In this document: piece after piece, positions 17,145 through 24,585 of the stretch
Layout: each line of letters begins with the position of its first letter
Position numbering within the stretch: position 1 is the stretch's first letter
Origin: an uncultured Acidimicrobiales bacterium
GTDB lineage: Bacteria; Actinomycetota; Acidimicrobiia; Acidimicrobiales; SHLQ01
Direction of reading: 5' to 3'
Length of the DNA stretch: 64,000 bases
Assembly: GCA_937922235.1 (NCBI GenBank)
Contig: CAKZVC010000012.1
Location: 62,001-126,000, forward strand
The notes under the pieces: generated by a model
The model's database searches: none
Seen by the model: only the letters and a program-made list of their open reading frames with translations
Told to the model about the DNA's origin: nothing
Translations under genes and position numbers: made by a program

Positions 17145-17958
17145 CGTCGTGCCTCCGTGTTCGCGTGAAGTGATCGATCGGCCCTCGACCCGCACCCAAC
17201 CGCCAGTTCGCTGACGACCGTAGTCCGTCGTGCACGAACCCAGCCGCCAAGTCGACCGCTTCACCAGGCGTCGTCCCTGTGGCGAGATGCGCTGCCGTCG
17301 CAGCACTCAAGCTGCACCCAGTGCCAAGCACGTTGACCGTGTCGACTCGGGATTGTTCGCGGACCCTCGCACCCGAGTCATCAGCAATGGCATCGACGGA
17401 CACGTCGTCGAGCAGTAAGCCCGTCACGATGACCAAGCTCGGGCCCATAGTCTGCACTGCCTTTGCAGCAGTCATTGCCGACGCTCGGTCGGTGATCTCG
17501 ACACCCGAGAGCAGTTCGGCTTCGGCAACGTTCGGAGTGCACACCGCCGCGTGTGGAAACAGATGCGTTCGGTATGCGTCGGGCATGGCATCGTCGAGCA
17601 TCGGCACTCCCGCCGACGTCACTAGGACCGGGTCGACCACGAGCTGGCCAAGCCCCCAAGCCCGTGATCCAACAACCTCAACGATCTCGGGCGTGAAGAG
17701 CAAACCGGTCTTCGTGGCTTCGATTTTGACGTCATCGAGCAGCGCATCCAGCTGCGCGCCGACCATGTCGGCATCGATGGTGCTCACTGAGCGGATGCCG
17801 GTACTGTTCTGCGCCGTCACCACGGTTACGGCAAAGACGCCATGCACGAAATGGGCCGCGAACGTCTTCAAATCGGCGGCCAAACCAGCCGCGCCACCAC
17901 TATCGGTGCCCGCGATTGTCAGTGCGACCGGCGGAGAATTTGATGGAAATACTGTCAA
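17137..17958 (-). CDS. thiD: Hydroxymethylpyrimidine/phosphomethylpyrimidine kinase
   Basis: A 273-residue ribokinase-fold enzyme that phosphorylates HMP and HMP-P in thiamine biosynthesis. Motifs: AGTDSGGAAGLAADLKTF, VTAQNSTGI near the N-terminus, VVDPVLVTSAG in the middle, and the anion-hole/catalytic block VNVLGTGCSLSAATAAHLA. No thiamine riboswitch was recognised upstream. It is first in a likely two-gene operon with the DUF456 gene. Confidence 0.88.
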   Translation of the reverse strand: MTVFPSNSPPVALTIAGTDSGGAAGLAADLKTFAAHFVHGVFAVTVVTAQNSTGIRSVSTIDADMVGAQLDALLDDVKIEATKTGLLFTPEIVEVVGSRAWGLGQLVVDPVLVTSAGVPMLDDAMPDAYRTHLFPHAAVCTPNVAEAELLSGVEITDRASAMTAAKAVQTMGPSLVIVTGLLLDDVSVDAIADDSGARVREQSRVDTVNVLGTGCSLSAATAAHLATGTTPGEAVDLAAGFVHDGLRSSANWRLGAGRGPIDHFTRTRRHDDD

Positions 17959-18083
17959 CTTGGCTGGTTCCTCTCACCATGCACGTACAGCACTATGACA
18001 GGTGCCACACTGAGAACGGAACGTCATTTCATGGCTGGCGCTGAACCCCTCCTCGGTTCCAGCCATGGTGGCGTCCCTAATCG

Positions 18084-18584
18084 TTACGATCTGCCCGGCC
18101 AAAACAAGCCGCCCAAGATCATGACGACACCGGCAATGATGCCGAGCAGCGCCCAGTTGGGCCCGTCGTCGCCGATGATCAGCGACTGCGCTTCGTTCTC
18201 GTTCCCGGGTTCGTAGAAGAACTGATAGGTCGCCGTCTGGATATCGCCATCGGCAGCGAGCTCGGTATGGGTGACGAGATAGCGTCCCGGAATTTCGAGC
18301 GCCGGGAACTCGACGACGGCTATGCGATCGCCCTGCGCCAAGGTGGTTGGCCCCACGGCGACGGGTTCATCGTTGGGATCGAGGATCGTGATGTCACCTG
18401 ACTCGATCGTGGCGAAGAACGAGATCTGGAGTTCGTCGATCGTGCCGCCATAGGCCTGGCCCTGTTCGGGCGAACGCTGCCACACCTCGGTGTGTGCGGC
18501 GAGTGGCGACAGCCCAAGCACACCGACCGCCAACAAAACAGCGAGGGCAACAACAACACGGGGGCGGGCGAGGCGGGGGTGCAC
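18084..18584 (-). CDS. Secreted, membrane-anchored CopC-domain copper-binding protein
   Basis: A 166-residue protein with a signal peptide (residues 1-30, ...LSPLAAH), giving a mature N-terminus beginning with His as in CopC copper proteins. A CopC beta-sandwich follows (SPEQGQAYGGTIDELQISF, PGRYLVTHTELAADGD), with a C-terminal transmembrane anchor (LLGIIAGVVMILGGLFW). It probably binds Cu(II) outside the membrane. No CopD partner is adjacent. Confidence 0.8.
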   Translation of the reverse strand: MHPRLARPRVVVALAVLLAVGVLGLSPLAAHTEVWQRSPEQGQAYGGTIDELQISFFATIESGDITILDPNDEPVAVGPTTLAQGDRIAVVEFPALEIPGRYLVTHTELAADGDIQTATYQFFYEPGNENEAQSLIIGDDGPNWALLGIIAGVVMILGGLFWPGRS

Positions 18585-18615
18585 GCTATGAGGTTACCGG
18601 TGAAACCGTCGGGCG

Positions 18616-19245
18616 TTAGAGCGCCTGAAAGACCCCGTAGTGCACATCGATGCCTTGGTATTCGTCGTGTCCCGGAAGGTATGGGAGCCCTTCGGTTACC
18701 TCAAGAATTCGCCATGTTTCATCGGCGGCCAAGCTGTCGAACGCGGCTTGGGTATCTCGGGACACGAAGAGATCGGTTCGCTGCGTCAGCACGATGATGC
18801 CATCGGGCTCGACCACCCGACAGAACTCTCGGCAGACCGCCTCGACGTCGGCCAGATACGTCATCACGCCCACGCACACCAGCGCCGAGAATGTGTCGTC
18901 AGCAAGGCTCGTGGGAAGTGCGGTGAAGTCTTCCGATGCCAGCGCCCGGTACGCACCGGTTGTTGCGGCCAGATCAAGCGACGCTTCGGAAAGGTCAACA
19001 CCAACAACGTCGTGATAGCCAAGCTCGTTGAGCGCCAAGCCCACCTTGCCAGTGCCGCACCCAACATCGAGGATCTGCCCGCTCGTCGGCACCCGCGACG
19101 TCAGGAATGACGTGGCGACTTGGGGAGCTTCGTAGCCCCACGAGTCGATGTCGACGTCATAGCTCGACGACCACTCGTCGTAGATCGACCGGATCGTCTC
19201 GGCATCGCTTGCGAATTGCTTCGCCAAGCCCTCTTCGCGGGCCAC
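18616..19245 (-). CDS. Class I SAM-dependent methyltransferase
   Basis: A 209-residue methyltransferase: motif I ILDVGCGTGKVGLALNELG (residues ~56-74), the acidic post-I loop VVGVDLSEASLDLA, and motif IV FSALVCVGVMTYLADV. The N-terminal YDEWSSSYDVDIDSWGYEAP is like Williams-Beuren/UbiE-type methyltransferases. The GTG start overlaps the stop of the upstream HpcH aldolase gene by one base, indicating cotranscription. Substrate unknown. Confidence 0.8.
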   Translation of the reverse strand: MAREEGLAKQFASDAETIRSIYDEWSSSYDVDIDSWGYEAPQVATSFLTSRVPTSGQILDVGCGTGKVGLALNELGYHDVVGVDLSEASLDLAATTGAYRALASEDFTALPTSLADDTFSALVCVGVMTYLADVEAVCREFCRVVEPDGIIVLTQRTDLFVSRDTQAAFDSLAADETWRILEVTEGLPYLPGHDEYQGIDVHYGVFQAL

Positions 19246-20069
19246 TAGTAGCCGCCGCCGTCGCCTTCGTCAGCCACGTCGACACCTCGACCGACCGACA
19301 ACGCATCGACCATGCCCAACCGCAAGGCAATCGTGTCGCCTTGCACCGTGGCCATTCGATAGCCGCGTTCGATGCGGTTTGCCACGACGTCGGGGTTGGC
19401 GTGGATGCCTGCCACCACACCATGCGCTTCGCACTTCGTTGCTATGAGATCGAGCGCTTCGAAGAAGGCAGGATCAGTTGCACCTCGCCCAAAGCCCATT
19501 GATACGCCAAGGTCCATCGGGCCGACGTAGATCGCATTTACGCCATCGACCGACAGGATCCCGTCGATGTTCTCGAGCGCTTCGACCGTCTCAATCATCG
19601 GGATGATCTCGACGTGGTCGTTGGCAACATCGGCATATTCAGGACCCTCGACCGGGGCCACACGAATTGGGCCAGACGAGCGAGATCCACGCGGCGCATA
19701 CTTACCGCGCTGTATGGCCTCTTCGGCTTGCTCGACAGTGTTGACCATCGGCACGATGACCGCCATGGCGCCGGCGTCGAGCACCTTGCCAATGATGCCC
19801 GGTTCGTTCCACGGCACGCGAACCGTTGGCGTGGCGGTGCCGAGCGTCAGCGTCTGCAAGATCGGAATGATGTCGGAGTACCCGATAAGCCCGTGCTGCA
19901 TATCGATGCAGATGTAATCATAATCGACTCGTGCCACGATCTCAGAAGTAACCGGAGACGGGGAACTGATCCACGCACCGAGGGCGGGAGTACGGGCGGC
20001 AAAGGCATCTCGAAGTGGGTTAGGGCGCATCCTTGCGACGTTAGTGCGCACAGGTGAAAGATCTGCCAT
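19245..20069 (-). CDS. HpcH/HpaI-family aldolase
   Basis: A 274-residue class II pyruvate aldolase (family of 2-keto-3-deoxy-L-rhamnonate and HHED aldolases). Key residues are visible: His in IDMQHGL, the metal-binding Glu in IIPMIETVEAL and Asp in YVGPMDLGVSMG. It cleaves 2-keto-3-deoxy acids to pyruvate and an aldehyde; the true substrate is unknown. It is first in an operon with the methyltransferase and divergent from the TauD-like gene, with a palindrome in the shared spacer. Confidence 0.82.
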   Translation of the reverse strand: MADLSPVRTNVARMRPNPLRDAFAARTPALGAWISSPSPVTSEIVARVDYDYICIDMQHGLIGYSDIIPILQTLTLGTATPTVRVPWNEPGIIGKVLDAGAMAVIVPMVNTVEQAEEAIQRGKYAPRGSRSSGPIRVAPVEGPEYADVANDHVEIIPMIETVEALENIDGILSVDGVNAIYVGPMDLGVSMGFGRGATDPAFFEALDLIATKCEAHGVVAGIHANPDVVANRIERGYRMATVQGDTIALRLGMVDALSVGRGVDVADEGDGGGY

Positions 20070-20079
20070 TCTGTAGGAA

Positions 20080-20095
20080 CTGAACGAGTGTTCAG
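20080..20095. promoter_or_regulatory. Palindromic operator candidate between HpcH and TauD genes
   Basis: CTGAAC-GAGT-GTTCAG is a perfect 6-bp inverted repeat with a 4-bp centre, lying in the 63-bp divergent spacer 11 bp from the aldolase start. The size and symmetry suit a TetR- or GntR-type dimer controlling both genes. No regulator gene is adjacent. Confidence 0.45.
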
Positions 20096-20132
20096 TCACG
20101 TCCTGCACCAGCACTATCGCTGCGAGGTTCCC

Positions 20133-21239
20133 ATGTCTTCGTCCTACTCACTCCAGGCCATCGACGGCTCGAGCCGTTTGCGTTTCGACAACGGGGCGAT
20201 GTCGCACGAGCTCCACCCGATCTGGCTTCGCGAACGCACGACCGAGGACGGCACGATCGACACCGGCAGCCTGCAGCGGTTGTTCGACCCCGCAACGCTC
20301 GACCCCGATCTGTCGGCGTCCAACGTCGAGCAGTCCGAGGCAGCGACGACGATCACGTGGTCAGACGGACACGTGCAAACGGTCGATCACCTGACGCTTG
20401 CCAAGGAACTCGGCTGGGAGCACGACCCTCACCAGTTGCCTGACCCCGTGGGATGGTCGGCGGAGCCTTCGCCATTCCCGCGACTCGCCTGGCCAGCTGA
20501 GGGCGACGACAACGCGATGATCGACGCCCTCGACGCGTTCTGGATTCACGGTTTCGTCGTGTTCACCGACACGCCAACCGAGCCGGGGTCACTCGAGCAA
20601 ATCGCGGGTCGCTTTGGCACGATTCGCGACACCAACTTCGGTCTGCTGTTCGACGTGTACTCAAAGCCCAACCCCGTCGACCTCGCCTACACCCCTATCG
20701 AACTGAAGGCGCACACCGACAACCCTTATCGCCGCCCTGTGCCCAGCATCCAGTTCCTGCACTGCCTGGTCAACGACGCGACCGGCGGCGAATCCACGTT
20801 GGTCGACGGCCTTGCGGCGTTCGAAGACTTCGCCGAGATCGACCCCGAAGGCCACCGCGCCCTCACGAGCACGATGGTGACCTACCGCTATCACTACGCC
20901 GACGAACGGCTCACCAACCGCTCCCCCATTCTCGAGACCGACGCCGATGGCACCTTTTCGGGCATCCGCAACTCGGACCGACTCGACTTCGTCGACGCCG
21001 TCGACCCCGACACCCTCGACCTCTTCTACCGAGGGAGAGCTGGGCTGCGAAAGCTCCTCAACGACCCCGCCCGTCGGGCCACGTTTCTGCTCGCCCCCGG
21101 CGACGTCATGATGATGAACAACCGGCGGCTGCTCCACGGACGCAACAGCTACGAGCTCGAATCCGGCATGCGCCACCTGCAGGGCTGCTACATCGAGCTC
21201 GACGGCCCCGACATGATGCGCAGAAAACTGGCGCTGTAA
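20133..21239 (+). CDS. TauD/TfdA-type dioxygenase, gamma-butyrobetaine hydroxylase-like
   Basis: A 368-residue protein from the ATG (MSSSYSL) preceded by GCGAGG. The N-terminal ~90 residues are the DUF971-like domain found in gamma-butyrobetaine and trimethyllysine hydroxylases (LHPIWLRERT). The rest is the Fe(II)/2-oxoglutarate double-stranded beta-helix: HxD in LKAHTDNPYR, the distal His in NNRRLLHGR, and the 2OG Arg just after it. It probably hydroxylates a quaternary-amine or related carboxylate; carnitine synthesis or catabolism is possible but unproven. Confidence 0.8.
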   Translation: MSSSYSLQAIDGSSRLRFDNGAMSHELHPIWLRERTTEDGTIDTGSLQRLFDPATLDPDLSASNVEQSEAATTITWSDGHVQTVDHLTLAKELGWEHDPHQLPDPVGWSAEPSPFPRLAWPAEGDDNAMIDALDAFWIHGFVVFTDTPTEPGSLEQIAGRFGTIRDTNFGLLFDVYSKPNPVDLAYTPIELKAHTDNPYRRPVPSIQFLHCLVNDATGGESTLVDGLAAFEDFAEIDPEGHRALTSTMVTYRYHYADERLTNRSPILETDADGTFSGIRNSDRLDFVDAVDPDTLDLFYRGRAGLRKLLNDPARRATFLLAPGDVMMMNNRRLLHGRNSYELESGMRHLQGCYIELDGPDMMRRKLAL

Positions 21240-21243
21240 TTCG

Positions 21244-21409
21244 CTCGGACTTCCGCCGAGATCCGCGGAAACTTCCAAGTTCGCTACGCGAGCTCCGCTC
21301 ACCTGGAACCCGCTCGGACTTCCGCCGAGATCCGCGGAAACTTCCAAGTTCGCTACGCGAGCTCCGCTCACCTGGAACCCGCTCGGACTTCCGCCGAGAT
21401 CCGCGGAAT
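21244..21409 (-). repeat. 69-bp tandem repeat array (2.4 copies) of the dispersed hairpin unit
   Basis: Units begin at 21244, 21313 and 21382, each starting GCTCGGACTTCCGCCGAG, and the first two are essentially identical. The third is truncated after 28 bp. Read on the minus strand, the unit contains the same CTCGG-CGGAAGT-CCGAG hairpin seen at 14294, preceded by an AGCGGAGCTCGCGTAGCG stretch. The array starts a few bases after the TauD stop. A minus-strand reading frame through it is an artefact of the 69-bp (23-codon) period. Confidence 0.85.
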
Positions 21410-21457
21410 CCCACATGGTCGCGGGCAAGCCCGCCAGGGCTCAGCCGACACGGCTTC

Positions 21458-21515
21458 GTGACACACGTGTCACCTCTGTGTTTCGTGCGTGTGTCGCGTG
21501 TTTCGTCGGCGTTTC
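21458..21515 (+). promoter_or_regulatory. Regulatory region upstream of amt1: palindrome and GTTTC boxes
   Basis: GTGACAC-AC-GTGTCAC (21458-21473) is a 7-bp inverted repeat. Further on, GTTTC (21500-21504), six bases, then GTTTC (21511-21515) form an 11-bp-period direct repeat; another GTTTC lies at 21480. The same GTTTC-n6-GTTTC occurs upstream of amt2 (23182). On the opposite strand this is GAAAC-n6-GAAAC, reminiscent of actinobacterial GlnR half-sites. The rest of the spacer 21410-21649 shows nothing else clear. Confidence 0.45.
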
Positions 21516-21649
21516 GCATCGGTGAACAGCGCCCGCATCGTGCTGCTAACGCCTAATGATTCGGCCACTCTGTCTCCAGGTGCCACAGCGTCGTGGCGCC
21601 GCCCATCACCGTTGCGAGTTCACGCAACACGAGTTCTGAGGAGAACAGA

Positions 21650-23062
21650 ATGAAACGCAAGCTCATGGGTGGCGCTGCGATCGCAATCGCGGCGCTGGCC
21701 ATCACCGAACCCGCCGCAGCGCAATCGATCGACGAGATCACCCGCGACACGGCAACGGGCAACGACCTGCTGAACATGGTCGTACTCGACAACATCTTCA
21801 TCTTCGTGGCCGCCGTGCTCGTGCTCTTCATGCAGGCCGGATTCGCCATGGTCGAAGCGGGCTTCACCGAGGCAAAGAACGCAGCCAACATCATGATGAA
21901 GAACCTCATGGACGTGTCGGTAGGCATCTTGTTCTTCGCTCTCATTGGCTGGAACATCGCCTATAGCGGCGCCGATTTCTTCGGCTTCCTCGACGGAGCG
22001 TGGGGCATCTTCGGTGTCGACGGACTCTCGAACCTGAACCCCGGCGATGTTGCCGACTACCCGCTTGCCGTCCCAGTCGACTTCTTCTTCCAGGCTGCCT
22101 TCGCTGCCGCTGCCGCCCCGATCGTGTCGGGTGCAGTCGCAGGGCGCACCCAGTTCAAGGGCTACCTGCTGTACTCGATCGTGATCACCGCCGTGATCTA
22201 CCCGATCGTCGTCAACTGGAAGTGGGGCGGCGGCTGGCTTGATCAGCTCGGCTTCGTCGACTTCGCCGGCTCTGGACTCGTCCACATGACGGGCGGCGTA
22301 GCTGCACTCATGGGCGCCATCATCTTGGGCCCACGCATTGGCAAGTTCGCTCCTGACGGCACACCTCGAACCATCAACGGCCACAGCATTCCGCTCGCCA
22401 TGCTCGGCGTGTTCATCTTGTTCGTTGGCTGGTTTGGCTTCAACCCCGGTTCGCAGCTCCAAGCCGACATGGCAGTGCCGTACATCGCCATGATGACCGC
22501 ATTCGCCGCAGCCGCAGGCGCTGCGTCCGCTATGGCAACGTCGTGGGTCGTCATGGGCAAGCCCGACGTCGGTATGGCCGGCAACGGCATGCTCGCTGGC
22601 CTCGTCGCTATCTGCTCGGGCATCGGCAACTTCACCTCGATCGGCACGATCGCAACTGGTGCTATCGCTGGCGTCATCGTTGTCTTCTCGATCCGTGCAG
22701 TCGAAGCCGCCAAGGTCGACGACCCGGTCGGAGCGTTCTCCGTCCACGGTGTCGCTGGTTTCTGGGGCCTCCTTGCAACCGGACTCTTCGCAACCTCTTC
22801 CTCACCAGTCGACGGATCGCTTGAAGGCCTGTTCGCTGGTGGCGGTGCCGGTCTACTAATCGACCAGGCCATTGGCGGCCTTGCGATCTTCGCCTTCGTC
22901 GCCATTGCTTCGGGCGTCCTGTTCACGGTGCTCCGCAGCGCAGGAGTCTTCCGAGTAAGCGAGGAAGAAGAGCTCACTGGACTCGACCTTTCCGAGCACG
23001 GCAGCCCCGGCTACGACCTGGGAACCATCGATCTCGAGGCATCGACCACCGTCCTCTCCTAG
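21650..23062 (+). CDS. amt: Ammonium transporter (Amt), long form with signal peptide
   Basis: A 470-residue protein. The ATG is fixed by GAGGAG seven bases upstream. An N-terminal signal-peptide-like segment ending AAAQ is followed by 11 transmembrane helices. Amt hallmarks: FMQAGFAMVEAGFTEAKNAAN, the first pore His in LVHMTGGVAAL and the second in FSVHGVAGFWG. Amt channels carry ammonium into the cell as NH3 plus H+. The C-terminal EEEELTGLDLSEHG is the conserved cytoplasmic tail that couples to PII proteins in the family, though no glnB/K gene lies in the window. Followed by a strong hairpin and a second amt. Confidence 0.92.
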   Translation: MKRKLMGGAAIAIAALAITEPAAAQSIDEITRDTATGNDLLNMVVLDNIFIFVAAVLVLFMQAGFAMVEAGFTEAKNAANIMMKNLMDVSVGILFFALIGWNIAYSGADFFGFLDGAWGIFGVDGLSNLNPGDVADYPLAVPVDFFFQAAFAAAAAPIVSGAVAGRTQFKGYLLYSIVITAVIYPIVVNWKWGGGWLDQLGFVDFAGSGLVHMTGGVAALMGAIILGPRIGKFAPDGTPRTINGHSIPLAMLGVFILFVGWFGFNPGSQLQADMAVPYIAMMTAFAAAAGAASAMATSWVVMGKPDVGMAGNGMLAGLVAICSGIGNFTSIGTIATGAIAGVIVVFSIRAVEAAKVDDPVGAFSVHGVAGFWGLLATGLFATSSSPVDGSLEGLFAGGGAGLLIDQAIGGLAIFAFVAIASGVLFTVLRSAGVFRVSEEEELTGLDLSEHGSPGYDLGTIDLEASTTVLS

Positions 23063-23078
23063 ATGCCATCGGAGAAAG

Positions 23079-23122
23079 TGCCCGGCCGCAGGTAGTAACA
23101 GAGGGTTACCTGCGGCCGGGCA
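23079..23122. terminator. 16-bp stem hairpin after amt1
   Basis: CCCGGCCGCAGGTA (23081-23094) pairs perfectly with TACCTGCGGCCGGG (23107-23120), extendable by two pairs, around a 12-base loop. No U-run follows. It is positioned to terminate or stabilise the amt1 message before amt2. Confidence 0.75.
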
Positions 23123-23181
23123 GTCCCCGCCCTTCGCTCCCGGCGAAGATCCCCGTCAATCGTTCGACAGTCACAGCATGT

Positions 23182-23209
23182 GTTTCGGCAATGTTTCGCC
23201 TCCGTAAAC
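23182..23209 (+). promoter_or_regulatory. GTTTC-n6-GTTTC-n6-GTAAAC box upstream of amt2
   Basis: Three boxes with 11-bp period lie 80-108 bp before the amt2 ATG: GTTTC (23182), GTTTC (23193) and GTAAAC (23204). The reverse strand reads GTTTAC-n6-GAAAC-n6-GAAAC, similar to GlnR-type composite operators. The same pair of GTTTC boxes is upstream of amt1, suggesting common nitrogen control. The regulator itself is not in the window. Confidence 0.5.
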
Positions 23210-23289
23210 ACTGTTTGCATCGTTTGGCGACTCGCCACCAAGACATCCACAGTGTTCTCCGTCAGACGTGATTGGACGGAGTTTTTCAA

Positions 23290-24582
23290 ATGGATAGTGG
23301 CAACACCGCATGGATGCTGATCAGCGCAGCGCTGGTCGTCTTTATGGTCCCGGGCCTCGCGCTCTTCTACGGAGGCATGGTTCGCGCCAAGCACGTCGGC
23401 AACATGCTGATGATGAACATGGCCTCAATCGCCATCGTTCCAATCCTCTGGGTGCTGTTCACCTACTCACTCGGCAACGAGAGTGACGGCTCGCTCCTCG
23501 GTTTCCTTGGCACCGACAGCCTGATCGGCGGCCTCGACTTCGCCGGCCTCACGAACATCGAGGGCGTCAACGACTCGGGCGTACCGAACATCATCATGGT
23601 CGCCTTCTTCATGACCTTCGCAGCAATTACCCCCGCACTGATCTCCGGCGCGGTGGCCGACCGCATGAAATTCTCTGCGTGGTGCGTGTTCCTCACCGTC
23701 TGGTCGGTCCTCGTCTACACCCCGGTCACCTACTGGGTATACACCGGTTGGCACCACACCGGCCTCGACCCAGCAGCCCTTGACTTCGCTGGTGGCACCG
23801 CCATCCACATCAACGCCGGCGTCGCTGCCCTCGTGATGGCCCTCATCCTCGGCAAGCGTCGCGGCCTCGGCAGCGAAGACATGCGCCCACACAACCTCTC
23901 GATCCTGCTGATCGGAACCGGCATCCTCTGGTTCGGTTGGTTCGGATTCAACGCCGGGTCAGCAGGGGCTGCTGACGCATCTGCAGGACAGGCGCTCATC
24001 AACACCCTCGTTGCCGGATCTGCTGGCATGGCCGGCTGGGTCGGCGTCGAATGGTTGAAGGAAGGCAAGGCAACGATCCTCGGAACCGCTTCGGGACTCA
24101 TTGCTGGCCTTGTTGCCATCACCCCGGCTGCTGGCTTCGTTGGCTCGATGTCTGCCATTCTCTTCGGCCTTGTCGCCGGTGCCGTCTGCTTCTACGCCAT
24201 CACGTTGAAGGAGAAGCTCGGCTACGACGACTCACTCGACGTTGTCGGCATCCACGGTGTCGGCGGCATCATCGGCGGCCTTTTGCTCGGCCTGCTCGCT
24301 CAAGAACAGATCGGTGGCCAGGATGGCTTGTTCTTCGGCGAGCCGAAGTTCCTTCTCAGCCAGGTCATCGCTATGGGGTCGGTCATCATCTTCTCCGGCG
24401 TGATGACGTACATCATCGCCAAGGTGCTCGACCTCACCATGGGCCTCCGTGTCAGCGACGAGGAAGAGTACGAAGGTCTCGACCTCAGCCAGCACGGTGA
24501 GCGTGTTTACGCAACCGCAGGCAAGGGCATGATCATCGATCTCACCGATCCAGCAGCACAGGCTGAATCGGTCGACGCCTAG
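23290..24582 (+). CDS. amt: Ammonium transporter (Amt), short form
   Basis: A 430-residue protein starting MDSGNTAWMLI, with GGAG upstream; there is no cleavable signal peptide but a periplasmic N-terminus typical of AmtB. Hallmarks are FYGGMVRAKHVGNMLMM, the pore histidines in IHINAGVAAL and VGIHGVGGIIGG, and the C-terminal EEEYEGLDLSQHGERVY. It belongs to a different Amt clade from its upstream neighbour, so the pair is not a simple recent duplication. It ends 3 bp before the convergent GGDEF/EAL gene. Confidence 0.92.
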   Translation: MDSGNTAWMLISAALVVFMVPGLALFYGGMVRAKHVGNMLMMNMASIAIVPILWVLFTYSLGNESDGSLLGFLGTDSLIGGLDFAGLTNIEGVNDSGVPNIIMVAFFMTFAAITPALISGAVADRMKFSAWCVFLTVWSVLVYTPVTYWVYTGWHHTGLDPAALDFAGGTAIHINAGVAALVMALILGKRRGLGSEDMRPHNLSILLIGTGILWFGWFGFNAGSAGAADASAGQALINTLVAGSAGMAGWVGVEWLKEGKATILGTASGLIAGLVAITPAAGFVGSMSAILFGLVAGAVCFYAITLKEKLGYDDSLDVVGIHGVGGIIGGLLLGLLAQEQIGGQDGLFFGEPKFLLSQVIAMGSVIIFSGVMTYIIAKVLDLTMGLRVSDEEEYEGLDLSQHGERVYATAGKGMIIDLTDPAAQAESVDA

Positions 24583-24585
24583 CGA

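Noticed and set aside
17759-17775. Another GACCATGTCGG element inside thiD
   Set aside because: It encodes conserved ThiD residues and lacks the hairpin; coincidental match.
17959-18083. TPP riboswitch upstream of thiD
   Set aside because: No thi-box-like conserved segments or matching stems are visible in the 125-bp spacer.
20661-21428. Minus-strand frame running through the 69-bp repeat array and the TauD gene
   Set aside because: Its apparent protein repeats come from the 69-bp period, and the rest is antisense to a clear dioxygenase.
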